Below, piece by piece: positions 42,901 through 53,818 of a DNA stretch of 64,000 nt (the stretch's first letter is position 1; every line of letters starts with the position of its first letter). The position numbers were made by a program, and so were the translations under genes. Source of the DNA: Kalaharituber pfeilii (Eukaryota; Ascomycota; Pezizomycetes; Pezizales; Pezizaceae). Under the pieces are notes generated by a model. The model saw only the letters and a list, made by a program, of their open reading frames with translations, searched no databases and was not told the DNA's origin. The DNA lies in contig WHUZ01000004.1 of assembly GCA_015179045.1 (NCBI GenBank), positions 1,550,001 to 1,614,000 of the forward strand, given 5' to 3'.

Positions 42901-43756
42901 AAGCTGAAGCAATACCGGTAGCAGAAGGGAGGCAGTGAAGGAAGCATTGTTCAAATTTTTCGAAATATCCATGCATCCTTGTATTGTGGCGTTATGTACT
43001 AGTAGATTAGCGGATGCTTTAAATATATATCTGGCTAGCGCCTTTTATCCCTGCTTCCATCCAGTCAGAAAAGTGACTGGATGGAGACATTCCGCGCACC
43101 ACCGGCATTCTGGGCTCTCTGCCTTGCCTACCCTGAACTTCCAGGCCCTGAGTCCGTTCCCCAGCAGCCCCGACAGCGTGGCGGTCCGTCCCCATAGTCG
43201 CTGTAGTGGTCTGTAATCCAGTCCCAGCCTGTCTCTTTCTTCCGCTCGTCGTGACTTCGCCTCCATGCGCATTCCGGCCTCCGTGATCACTTTGTCCTGG
43301 TAGGGCAGGAGGGCACCGATCTTGGCTGCTCTGTCTGCTCTCTCGTTGTCCTCCAGGCCCTTGTGCCCCTTGACCCATATTACTGCCACGCCCATCCCCC
43401 CTCGGGTTGCTCTGCCCTCCCACGCTTTTCTGGCTAGGTGGGCTGCCCCTCCGGGTGTTGGGCGACCTTCGGCTATGGACTTGAGCTTCTGAATGGCCAC
43501 TTTGGAGTCCGTTACTAGGAGTATCTCCGCGTCCCCCTCCTCTAGAGCTTTCACCACCGCCACTAGCTCTGCGTCGTTCACCGTGGCTCTGGCGCACAGT
43601 TAGAATGAGGTGGGTTTGCCCCTCCACAGTCGTATCCCCGTTTTCTCCGCGATCCTGCTCCCGTCCGTGTAAACTGCCTTCCATCCCTGGCCTACCTCCT
43701 CCTCGACTCTTCTCTCCCATTCGTGCCACTTGGGCATCCAACATGTCGAGTGCAAG

Positions 43757-45048
43757 CGAGAAAATTTATAGAATACTACCCTTTAAGTATTCATGAATAT
43801 ATAATCAAAGGGGAGGAGCTCCCTCCCGCTAAGCAGACTGTTTTACTTATTCACATATATGTTTTTTTAAATACATATATAATAATATTTTATGTTCAGT
43901 GGCAGGGGGCCCCTCCACTCTAGTGAGCCTCTAAGGTAGAGCGACCTGGCCTCGACTCGTGATTTGCTGACCTGGATGTGCTTCTCGGAGCAGTGATAGA
44001 AGAAGTGAAGGGACAGGACTGGAGGGAGCCTCGTGGTAGTTGTCAACATGCTCCTGCATCGGGCCACAATTCTCGGGAAGTATCCTCTCATACTCTCTAT
44101 CTTGCGCATGGCCCACGTCCCTGCCAGGGTCTGGAAACTTGAGCTCGTAATCGGTCCTTGGTACAAGGCATAGTCCATGAATGTTCCCAACAAACATGTC
44201 AGGATGGCCACGCAAAGCATCTACGGTGGGTAAGCTCCTCTCCCCATTTTGAATGCTAACGACAGCGCAGTTCATGAAGGTTTTTCCTTTTCGATTGTGC
44301 CATGTCCTAGAGGTAGTTAATCCGGCAGATTAGTTAGTCCTGATGCATGTATCAAAGAGCTGATGGACTAGGGACATTAAAACTCACCACGCAAAAATAG
44401 CTCGATCTATAGAAGGCCCCTCAAGGGAAATTGTAAGGTTGAATTTTTGTTCGTTGGTCGGCTGTCAGTGCGGGCATGACAGCTCCCTCCGTAATGAGTA
44501 CCTGATCCTTCCAACCTAGATCCCATCAAGACATACAGTTACTTTAGTTAGTAACCTCATATCATCGGCCTGCTGGGCTCGAACACCAGCATAAAAAATA
44601 TCATATTTTTCAGTACTTCTCTGGATATGGAAGCCAAAGAGTTTTTCTACCTTTGTTAACTTCGAACTCATTCTATCAGTTCGGGCCCAGCGCCAGGAGC
44701 GGCGAGAGTGTTGCTATTGTCCGGATTCTGAATACCTGGACTTGGCGTTGCTGTAATTCACCACAATGCGACTTGCACCAAGTCCCGACCTGCATTTTAG
44801 ACCAAAACTGACTGTGCACGCAACAACATATATCTCAACCACTAGAATATTCTGGTATCCAGCTTGTGGAGGGGTGAAATGGAGGACTAGTCTTCATCTT
44901 AGCTTCTTCAGAGATGATGTTTTGAAGAGACTTATGATTCTATAAGTTTCACATCATCTATTGACGTAGGCTTGGCATATATTTTTTGCTCGGATATTAC
45001 TAGTATTGAATTCCTCGTATTACATCTAAATTAAATTTGGTAAAAACA
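43757..45048. other. Gene-free stretch
   Basis: Overlapping minus-strand ORFs at 43867-44275 have no recognisable domain. Otherwise AT-rich sequence without features. Confidence 0.4.
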
Positions 45049-45059
45049 GTAGGACACTT

Positions 45060-45120
45060 TTTCTTTTTTTCTTTTTTTTCCCACGTAACCCCGCTTGCAG
45101 CTGTTCGTCATGGCAGGGCC
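45060..45120 (-). mobile_element. Micro-retroposon, family B
   Basis: Minus strand GCCCTGCCATGACGAACAGC.., TTACGTGGG and an A-rich tail with two interruptions. The perfect 11-bp duplication GTAGGACACTT lies at 45049-45059 and 45121-45131. Confidence 0.92.
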
Positions 45121-45249
45121 GTAGGACACTTGAAGATTAATATTTTATGTTATTCAATTATGTGAGAAACAAACCAAGAAAACTTCTGAAGAAGTGGTGG
45201 AGTTATTCACAGCATTCATTTCTCGTAAAAATGTATCCAATAATTGTAT

Positions 45250-45308
45250 TTTTTTTTTTTTTTTTTTTTATTTCATTAATCGCATGCCGCCCTATGGGCT
45301 ATGGCGAT
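45250..45308 (-). mobile_element. Micro-retroposon, family A'
   Basis: Minus strand ATCGCCATAGCCCATAGGGC.., GCGATTAATGAAAT and ~20 A. The perfect 12-bp duplication CAATAATTGTAT lies at 45238-45249 and 45309-45320. It is nearly identical to the copies at 13800 and 18554. Confidence 0.95.
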
Positions 45309-45320
45309 CAATAATTGTAT

Positions 45321-46170
45321 TGGAAAACTACTAGAAATGGCAATTTGGTACATGAACTAGGCATTAAACAACATTAAGCCAATCAAAGCATTAATTATCA
45401 AGAGGCCTATTGCGGAGACTCTCTAGCCACAATTATGATGCGCATTGAAGGGCAGTAGTACATTCTACCCTCCAGTGCACTTTGTATGGGAATTCCATAT
45501 AAATGCATGCCAAGACATCAATGAAAAACTCATGGCGCCATTAATCAACCACAATGTGTTTTCAGTGCAAATAGAGGTTTTGAAGAGAAAGAATTACCCT
45601 TTATTCATTTTCCCTGAAAAGCTCATACAAAATTCTATTCTGGTGATTGAGATATATGTTGTCGCATACACTCAGTTTTGGTGTAAATTGTGGGTCAGGA
45701 CGTGGTACACTACCAGTTGTGGTGAAAGACAGTACTTGGATCGGAAATCGATGACTTTGGTTTGGGTGCCTTGAATATTCCGTTATCAATTCATGCCGCG
45801 ATGCATGACTTTGTCCTCGAGCTAATTGTTGCGGACGCTTTAATCAACACTTCATTTTGCTTACTAATACAGCTCTTTTTTATTTTTTATTTTTTGCTAT
45901 TCGATCTACCACCACCCTCACGACGAGACTAACCCTGACCCTAGAATACCGCGTCTCTTGCTTTTCGCTCCCTTGCCTTGCGCTCCGTCGCTCTCTACCA
46001 CACAGAATATCACGTGATGATATTAAGGTAAAGTAGAGACTTTCCGCTATCAATAGATACCTTTAAAAATAAAATCCGAGTGTTCGCTGAGGTGCTATAG
46101 CGGTTCAAAGTTCTAGACGTGGGTTTCCGTCTACTCCAGATGGCCTAGACGTCGCGCACCACCACGCTTG
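45321..46170. other. Gene-free stretch
   Basis: One domain-less ORF (45445-45774, +) and no other recognisable features. Confidence 0.4.
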
Positions 46171-46587
46171 GCATTTCCCTTGCTATACCGGACCTCGTTG
46201 TACCGGAAACCTTGCTATACCCTCAGGTTGCTACATACCGCTCCCATACGAAACCCTCTTGCTATACCGGACACACTAAGAATACCGGACCGGACAGGAA
46301 TTGCCAGGCACTTACCCCCCTGTCTCCATACATATAATATTTGCTATACCGGATACACTAACACTGATACGTCCAATCTTGGCTATCCCACATTGCATTC
46401 ACCTTTCAGATGCTTACTAAACTTAACATTACATAATAAAATTAGGCTGTCGTTGTTCCCAATTACATTATTTTTGCTGCCCATCCCTATTCTGTTCTGC
46501 CAAGCATTTTATTCAATATAACGGAACCTTGCTATACCGGACGAAAAAGGCCGGATTTTACAGATCCGGTATTGCAAGGGAAAACTG
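46171..46587. mobile_element. MITE with pogo/Fot-like termini
   Basis: The right end, read inward on the minus strand, is CAGTTTTCCCTTGCAATACC followed by GGATCTG, next to TA (46588-46589). The left end (GCATTTCCCTTGCTATACCGG) is its inverted partner with a few changes. Additional TTGCTATACCGG/GTACCGGAAACC blocks recur inside. CAGT termini, a TA target and the lack of a transposase suggest a pogo/Tc1-type MITE (inference). The internal 117-aa frame is a by-product of the repeats. Confidence 0.7.
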
Positions 46588-48968
46588 TATGTGTTAGTTT
46601 AGGCTTAACTCTTACAAGTACACTTCTTGCTTACTAAGACAATTGTACCTAATTTGTAGTAGTATTTAGAGGGTCGCCACCAAAAATTGCCTCGATTTAA
46701 CTTGAACCTTTTTCAAAATGAAAGCGCAATATAGATTGATTCTTTACTCAATTCTCTCCATATCTATATGCAACTTTGAATTTTTGCGACTTTTGTTGTG
46801 TTAGTGATTGGCGTTGAGATTTAGGATCAAAATATTTCTACTAATGGAGTCCGCAACCATACCATTCTTTAATTAGCGTTGGATGCTAGTCCTAGTACAA
46901 AGTGGGCTGGGGAGGGTGCTGGAAATTGTATTAGTGCTGGCAAAATTCAACCTCGCGATGCTAAATTTGAAGGCTGCATGGATTAAAAGATACCTGTTTC
47001 ATCAACTGTATTGGTAACGATTGATAGATTGGTAATTGCGCTTGCAGTTTCAGCACCGTCGGGTTTTTGCTGTGGTTAATGTTGCGACGCACACTTCTCT
47101 GGCGATGATCGAGTATCTTTGTGAGCAACTCCACTTACATAAAAGCATCTTGAACCCCTCTTTCATACCCCCGGATCGATTCAAAGGTGTATACAGCCAG
47201 TACTTCTCGATAGACATCCAAAGTAATTGTGTTTTCTTTCGGAGTGGATTGAGATACTATTTTCTTGTCGCCAAGCGAAAATTTATCAGTACTCCGTACC
47301 CTACCCAGCGATCACGTTACTCCTTTCATCACGTGTAGTATGCGATGAAGAGAACCATAGACCAAACGTATTGCTCTCGCTATTTATGTGCCCTGTGCAG
47401 TGTACTCTACATCTTCCGAGCCTAAGTTTACGAAAGCCCTGTTATTATCCCGATTTTCGTACCTGACGCGGTTGGGCGATTTTGGATGTTTTGTAGCCAC
47501 CTCCGTTAATATTTTATATTATGTAATACCGCTCCTCGGTTTTGCGAATACCTATTATATAATTTTGTAATATTTGGAATGTATGCTTACGTTACCGCAT
47601 GTGAAAAAATCTTGGCTTTGCTCATCGGAGCAAACAAACATAGAAGCACAAAAAGCCTGACTAAGATATGGAATGTATGCTCCGCGCAGGAAAAATGAGT
47701 CACTCGTAGCGTTACCCGCAGTGTAAAAATTGAAGCATGTTCTTATTTTCGCGAGGTCTTAATGTTCCTCTTCATAAGTGTAGAATGTTTCCGGAGTCGG
47801 GAATGTGAGTGTGGGTTTTTGTTCTTAGGATGACAAGGGTGCTTTCTACAGGCACATGACTTTTTGAAGAGAAACCTGGCGTCTGCATTGAAATAACCTA
47901 AACTTATTATACAGATCTCGATGCCTGAAGTAGAATTATTTACAAGTTCCTAATTGGATTACCTTTGCGCGTAGGAATTTTGATTGTTGCGACTTCCAAT
48001 TTCGGAGGTCTTGCAAGAAGAAAAACAACAGTGCAGCATCTCTTGTATTTGGGCGCCCCAATTCTTGCATGCATTCAGTCATGTAAGAATATTTCAAGTC
48101 TATCACGGAAACTCAACGCCGCATCACTGATAGTTGAGATTAAGTAAGCTGTTTCATCATGCATACACCGGGCCAGGAGTTTAGCTGCAAACGTCATCAG
48201 CGCGCAAAATGCTCCTTGGTATCCATGCAGGCTACGGCACCCTTTTCCTGTCCCCAATTTCAACAGGGTCGAGTTGCGCCTTACAACAAAAAAACCCACC
48301 CTATCAATTCCCCACACCCATTCCTCCATCATTTCTTTTACTCCCCCCCAATCATATTCCCCACCTGGCCTGAGGACGTCCCATTGACGTGTTCAGGAAC
48401 TGATAAATGCCAATTTGCATAAAAAGTATCGATGGAGATCCCCCCCGATCCTGCACGTTTCACCCCACCTCCAATTCCTGAAATTTTTTTTTTGTGCGGG
48501 GTTGCAGCTGGAGCCACAAAGCTGGAGCGGCAAAGAACGCTAAAATTGAAACATAAACATTGCAACAGTGCATGGCAAGATGCTGTTGCATGGCAGGCAT
48601 GGCGTGTTCGCGATCCCTGATCAGGCATTCATTCTTTACCACGTTTCTGGGGGGGAGTGATGTACTGTCGCTTCGCTGGAAGTGACGCATCACTCAGGCA
48701 GTTGTGCATCCGTGGCCTTGTTAATCGAAGCCTTGTGAGACCACTCTACGGTAGTTTATATACATTCCCTCCCCCCTCTGCTCCCCTCCGCATTTGCAAC
48801 ACAATGATACATTCCATAACTGGATTTAGACCTTGAACCAAAAATACTGATTCGGAATTGTGTAGCTTGCTCACGGGTACGAGGGGTTTTTTTTTGCGAC
48901 GTCGACCGAGCTTTAATCTGCTTGCTAGGTACCGTTATTGTTGGTTACTGAATTTCGTCATTTGACCA
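46588..48968. other. Intergenic region upstream of the C2H2 gene
   Basis: No supported gene. 47578-47735 contains two diverged copies of a ~120-bp segment (GAATGTATGCT.., GCGTTACCCGCA/GTTACCGCA.., GTGAAAAA/GTGTAAAAA). The last few hundred bases are C/T-rich and probably act as promoter. Confidence 0.4.
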
Positions 48969-50312
48969 ATGGATCCAAATTCATACTGCTTCACTGCCAA
49001 TGCACCCGCTACTCCCCTGCAAATGGATCCCACGGCTCCGAGACCCATGCTTCCTCCGAGATACATTAACCAGTTCCCCGCAGGCCCGGTAGACCTACAA
49101 CACGATCCCTGGCCCCCTATAGGAGCACCAATGTTTGACGACTTCCTTCCCCATGTAAATATACAACCAGCTGGGTTTTCGGCGTCCGAGAGACACCAGG
49201 TGCGCGAAAGGCTCACGAATTTATTGCATAGGTATCGGACGGATCGGGATCGGGAGCAAGAAAGTACAGGCGGGACCGGGTTTGAGAACTTGGGAGGTGA
49301 TGGTTTTCTGCGGGGGTCCGGTGATTCGAGAGCGGAAGATGAATCTAGATCAAACAGCTCGAGTTCGTCATCGACAGCGTATATAAGCATCACCAATTGT
49401 TGGGCACCCCGGAGGCCTCCGGCAGAGCCACTGCTGCCGGATTATGACCCGTTCATTGGCGGACGGAGGATGAACTTGTGGCCAGGGGGCCTCGGCGTGC
49501 AGCGGGTTGTGCAGCTGTTTGATCCAAGGGCGGGACCGCTACTCGCTGCAGGGGCAAGCTCGGGTGTCGGGTTCGGAACGGGGCTGCCGGGATTGCAGCC
49601 GGGAGCCGGGGATGTTGACTCTGGACTGAGGAATTGGGGTCTGTCGATGCCGAGAATTGGGGAAGCGTCGATGGGTATGGACAGTTATAGACCTGAACCC
49701 TGGGGGCTATATGCCGATCACGATCCTCTGTTGGAATTGAGGTCCTCCGAATTATCGACATCGAGGGCGTCGTCATCCGACGTGCACCCCGCAACTGACA
49801 GGGATGGATCCGCCCCCGACTGGCTAACAATGCACCCGAATTTCTTCAGAGACGACGACGACGACGACGACGACGTCAACATCGACGACGAAACCTGGCC
49901 ACAGCCCTTTATCCAAGCTACTGACCAACCCGTTGACCTAGATCTGGAGGATTTAACCCCAGTCGCGGCGCCACCCCAAGCTCCACGCCGTGCTTCATCG
50001 CCGCCAACCCCGCCTCGCCGCAACGCCCGCGCCAACGCCGGCCTCTTCAAGTGCCCGCGGCTCGCCTGCGCGAATCTGCCGCCAAAGCGATCCGACAATC
50101 TCCGGGACCACCTGAGGCGGGTGCACGGAATGACGTTGCCGGCGAATATCAAAATTGCGGATTGGCTCGCGTTAATCGAGTTAGAGCGCGGGAGCAGGAA
50201 GGGGGGCGAGGAGATGGATTTGAGAACGGACGGCGGCATGTACGGGGACGTTGATGAGGGCGGGAAGGAGGAAGACGGGGAGGTAGCCGGCGGTGCAGCG
50301 GGTAATAATTGA
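48969..50312 (+). CDS. C2H2 zinc-finger-like protein, 447 aa, intronless
   Basis: A single open frame from ATG 48969 with no intron needed. The N-terminal ~330 residues are Pro/Gly/Ser-rich and probably disordered, with an acidic run (FFRDDDDDDDDVN) encoded by a (GAC)n tract near 49850 and a DQPVDLDLEDLTPVA stretch that could act as an activation segment. A single C2H2-like finger lies near residues 360-386 (CPRLACANLP..RSDNLRDHLRRVHG). The spacing (C-x4-C, H-x4-H) fits fungal fingers often found at C-termini. An acidic, Gly-rich tail follows (GGKEEDGEVAGGAAGNN). A nuclear DNA- or RNA-binding role is inferred from the finger only. Confidence 0.75.
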   Translation: MDPNSYCFTANAPATPLQMDPTAPRPMLPPRYINQFPAGPVDLQHDPWPPIGAPMFDDFLPHVNIQPAGFSASERHQVRERLTNLLHRYRTDRDREQESTGGTGFENLGGDGFLRGSGDSRAEDESRSNSSSSSSTAYISITNCWAPRRPPAEPLLPDYDPFIGGRRMNLWPGGLGVQRVVQLFDPRAGPLLAAGASSGVGFGTGLPGLQPGAGDVDSGLRNWGLSMPRIGEASMGMDSYRPEPWGLYADHDPLLELRSSELSTSRASSSDVHPATDRDGSAPDWLTMHPNFFRDDDDDDDDVNIDDETWPQPFIQATDQPVDLDLEDLTPVAAPPQAPRRASSPPTPPRRNARANAGLFKCPRLACANLPPKRSDNLRDHLRRVHGMTLPANIKIADWLALIELERGSRKGGEEMDLRTDGGMYGDVDEGGKEEDGEVAGGAAGNN

Positions 50313-52727
50313 TGGTGCTGTTGCAAAGGGGTTGAGGGAAGAGTAGCAAAGAACGTATATGAGCTAACTGCTTTATTTGGAAGAGCAAGCGCCGAAGCTG
50401 AATGTCAGTAAACCAAATTCATTCTTTGCACTGACATATTGCGTTTATTATTCTCAATACTTACCGTATGACCTAGATTTTCGAACTCCCGGGCATTTTA
50501 GTTTGCTTCCTTGTCCTGATAAAACTATCTTGTACGGGGGACAGCCAACTATTGCTACCGACAGGATCATTCAATCTTTCATTGACGGTTAACATTCCAA
50601 TTGGAGGCTGTTTTGTTTTACACCCACTAGTATTTTTGATAATCTCTTTTTTTTTTTGCCGCAGATGATGTGCTAGAAAGCCCGTCGTCGCATGTGTGTC
50701 CCATTTATCGTTTCCCCCCCCCTCTCAAAATTTTTGATATCGCGAAAGCGGGTTTCTAGCAAGCGTTGCGCCATGTACCGACAGATTGTTGCATATCGGG
50801 AATATTCCTTATGTCTATTACTTCTTCTTTTTTTTTGTGTAACTTTCCTCCGTTTTTGTCTTGAAAAATTTCCGGTTGTGCAGAAAGAATTCAATGTCTT
50901 CTACAATGCGAAGGTGTACCGTGCTTTTGGACCACTGCTCGGAAACCCCCCAGAAATGTATCGTTGGACGGTAACGCGCCCAGGGGAAAATAGAAACGAT
51001 TCACCGAATGAATATGAATGCAACGTTTTGACCTATCTCCGTCCGTTAGCGCTTTCTGACGAGAAGAGTTGGAGTCTGGTGTAAACCTCGGCCCCCCCCC
51101 AGCTCTCAGAAGTTCACTCTGTGACTGTCTCGCTTTTTCTCCTTGTACCCGAGCACAAAGTTTTTTTTTTTTTTTGAACGTTTTGCGACCAGGACGCAAG
51201 TGCTGACAAGCATTTATTTCCCCCTCCCCTCTTCACCGTGACCCACCCAGCGCCTTTCCGGGAGCGGATGAGCTTACTTGAGAATTTTAATTCAACGTCG
51301 GTGTGGGGAGGTGTGTTCGATGGTTACTTTTATGCTAGAAAGAACTTACTTGAGAATTTTGATTCAACGTCAGTGTGGGGAGGTGTGTTCGATGGTTAAC
51401 GTTTTGTTTCTTTTTTTTTTTGTTTCTCTTTTTTTTTTGTTTTGGGTGGCTATGTTTGCGTCGTTTGTTTATATGTTTTGTTTATTTGTTTAGTTGTCCC
51501 TTTAGCTCCTCGGCGGTACACGGGGCTTTTTCTCGCGCCAAGCCTCCCCGCAAATGGGCCTAAAAAAGTAAGGATAATTATCTGTACAGGATTTGGTAAA
51601 TGCAAAATGGGAATTTGGATGGGGCAGAGGTAAAGCATACACTGAGTTTAAAATTGACCGGGTAGCATAGCGAGTTTTATTATTATTTTTATTTTTTTAT
51701 TTTTTGGTTTCTTTTTTTTTGGGGGGGGGGGCATTGCGATGAAAGTATGGATGTTTTCGGAATGCGCTAGGGACCGAGGAAACTCGACATTTGGGGTGAC
51801 ATATCGCCAGCGTCGGCTTTTACTGCGGGGGAAAGGGAGGACGGTAACTGGATAGGGAAAAGCGAGGTGTTGAATAAGGAAAAGCGAAATGACTTGGCGT
51901 AGTGGCGTGGTGGCGTAGGCAGGTTCAGGTAAAAAGGTGTGGAGATGGTGCTTGGGGTAGAGGCATTTGAATTTGGGATCGTGGTGGTAACTGGTAGGGG
52001 GAAAAATCAACAGGTACAGAGGGTGAATGTTGGACGGAGGGTACACATCACGGCAGTCGAACAGCAAAGTGTCGAAGGCTCCCGCCCCACCTCAACTCCC
52101 GCCCCACCTCAACTCACGCACGCAAAATATCACCAATACACACATCTCTTTTTTTTTTTTTTTTTTTAAATTTTATTTTGCCTGAGTGGTGACATTATCT
52201 TTCGTTGTCTTCAAAAAAAACAAACCAATTGCCGAGGAAAAAAAAAAAATTTTTTTTGTCTTTGCACAGAAGTGGGGGGAACAAAAAAAGGGGAAACAAA
52301 GAAATCTAAATACACAATGAAGTAAAAAAGAAAAAAAAAGATACAAAAAGAAAAACAGAAAAACAAAAACACACACACACAAAAAAAAGGGAACCTCGTT
52401 ATCGATTGTGTTGGTTATCTTGGGGACTGTTTTCAACGGAAAAAGTTCTTTTTTTTTTTCTTTTCTTTTCTTTAAACTCTGGTTTTTTCCGTGTGCTGCG
52501 GGAAAGGAAAAAAATATAAAAAAAAGGCTAGTGGAATACAAAAAGTGAAATTTAGTCCCTAATTCCATTTGTGCGGCAGGATATGGTTCTCTCCTCCGGC
52601 TTGCTTTTTCCCCTTTCCCCGTTTCCCCTCAGCTCCGAGACCTTTCCCACGATGCGTTTGAGAAAATAAGCAACAACGTTTTATTCCACATGATTATGTT
52701 CCCAGCGTCAAGCTCACCGTCACCTGC
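50313..52727. other. Intergenic region
   Basis: A 130-aa frame at 50692-51084 (+) has one hydrophobic stretch and no known domain; it is doubtful. A 54-bp sequence is duplicated with 72-bp spacing (51273-51326 and 51345-51398). 51680-52540 is rich in A and T homopolymers without LINE hairpins. Confidence 0.45.
51273..51398. repeat. Two-copy tandem duplication, 72-bp period
   Basis: The copies (CTTACTTGAGAATTTT.. to ..GTTCGATGGTTA) differ at only about two positions, so the duplication is recent. Short frames repeat accordingly. Confidence 0.85.
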
Positions 52728-53818
52728 TTACGCGGTCACCTTCGCAGCAGTCTTCGATTCGGAACTCTTCTTCCTACGATTTCCACGATTTCCACCTCTC
52801 CCGTACCTCCCTCCCCTATTCCTGAGCCATTGTTGCCTCTTCCACCACGTTTTCGCCTTGGGATCGTCCATCAGCTTTTCCCTGTTCTTGACGAGCGCCT
52901 TTGCCTCCACGATGTCGCCGTACCAGATATTGAAGTTGGTGGTGTCGTAGCCCTGATCTCTGAGCGCTTTTCCGTACTGCTTCTTGACCTCTACGTACTT
53001 ATCGCTCCCCTTGCCGAGCTTGCGTTGATGCACCATGCGGGAGAACTCGTCCTTGGGGTGGTAGCCGGGGTCGAAGAAGTACTCGTTGTTTTCTTGTGAG
53101 CGGAAGAAGATGCCGAGCGGGGAGGGGTCGGCAGCCTGGCGGGTGCGTGGGAGCGAGCGTGCCCACTCCTTGAGGAAGGTCATCCAGAACCGCCGGATGT
53201 TGTCGGCATTCCACTTGCGGAACTCCGCGAGTCGGCTGAATTCCTTGTGCAGCGGAGCCTTCAGGTCAAGGGTGAAGGTGGTACCTTCCTTCTTTTTGAA
53301 CCACATGGCAACGGGGCTGTCAGCGGCGGGGGTCCAGCCCTTGGGGACGGCGTACGCGATGCAGCTAGGGAGCGTCTTGTCGGGGTTGGTGACGCGGGGC
53401 GGGTACCGGTCGACGCCGGGGGGGGCGGACTCCTCGACGGGGCGGCGGGGACGAAGGGGGGGTCGGGGTTGGCGGCGGTGGGCTCAACAGAGTCGTGGCC
53501 CTTCTTGGCTGCTGTAGTGCTGGTGGAGGCAGCCGCAGCGTCTTTTGTGGGTTCCTCCGCGGCCTTTTCAGCGGCTGCGGTTGCGTATCTCCGGGCGGAG
53601 CAGGTCCCGCGGGGGAGGACAACGCCCGTGACTCGCGGGCAAGTCAGATTCCTGAGCCCCGCAGAAGTGGGGGAAGCGCGCATCCCAGTTGCAGCAGCAT
53701 TCACACTGTGCAATTGCCGCAGCGGGGGAAGGGCTCTGGAGCGCACGGGCATCTGAATTGAGGACGCCTGGAGCGGGGCAGCCCCGCGGACTGCAGCGCG
53801 GAGGAGTCTGCTCGACAT
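52728..53818 (-). CDS. Putative mitochondrial protein with PLGxFF repeat domain (one frameshift)
   Basis: The start ATG (53816-53818) gives MSSRLLRAAVRGAAPLQASS, Arg/Ala/Ser-rich and non-acidic like a mitochondrial presequence. A Pro/Thr/Ala linker leads to the conserved part: SAPPGVDRYPPRVTNPDKTL, AVPKGWTPAAD, MWFKKKEGTTFTLDL, then two related repeats, HKEFSRLAEFRKW and PLGIFFRSQ..YFFDPGYHPKDEFSRM. The C-terminus is basic and Arg/Gly-rich. The span is 1091 nt, not a multiple of three. The frame changes between the linker and SAPPGV, near C-homopolymers at ~53430-53460. This could be assembly error, a real mutation or an undetected intron. The family is not known to me by function. Two similar genes follow at 55088 and 60651. 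Confidence 0.65.

Larger units (their letters stand above)
40492..43094 (-). mobile_element. MULE-type DNA transposon with FAR1-like and SWIM-like transposase remnants
   Basis: About 105-bp terminal inverted repeats (CGGAATGTCTCCATCCAGTC.. to ..GCTAATCTACTAGTACATAA) lie at 40492-40598 and 42988-43094, flanked by a perfect 9-bp duplication CGCACCACC (40483-40491 and 43095-43103). The minus strand encodes a FAR1-like zinc domain near 42590-42420 (NPSAAKTRLQAYAFSQGF, RIRYRCVHYGD), a downstream part WETFEKVFNDMQEVLLPVER .. EGLHPAIKAFLDPRHNL near 41950-41700, an intron, and a SWIM-like CTTCSVIIQYAIPCQHFL with IPLSLIHPRW near 41400-41260. The DDE core expected between the first two parts is not visible, so the copy is internally deleted. 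A 15-bp minisatellite and two family-A micro-retroposons are nested inside. Confidence 0.92.
40173..43756 (-). mobile_element. LINE-A 3' part (RNase H + tail), split by a MULE
   Basis: On the minus strand it runs from ~43756: YTDGSRI, NDAELVAVVKAL, VTDSKVAIQKL, VKGHKGLEDNERADRAA (RNase H H) and ECRWC, which is interrupted at the 9-bp MULE target (43095-43103 and 40483-40491). It resumes with the rest of the CCHC knuckle (AEHI..EEC), the C-terminus near 40330, the 3' UTR, the family-A hairpin (CTCGCC..GCGAG) and a short A tail at 40173. It shows that family-A tails belong to an RNase H-bearing autonomous LINE distinct from B and C. It is 5'-truncated, with frame changes near the knuckle, and no target duplication was found. 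Confidence 0.85.

Noticed and set aside
40173..43756. Target duplication for the LINE-A copy
   Set aside because: The flanks (TAATTGCTGA and GTCGAGTGCAAGC) do not match; the 5' end may be misplaced or the site rearranged.
46168..46521. 117-aa ORF as a gene
   Set aside because: It is built from the TATACCGG repeats of the MITE and has no domain.
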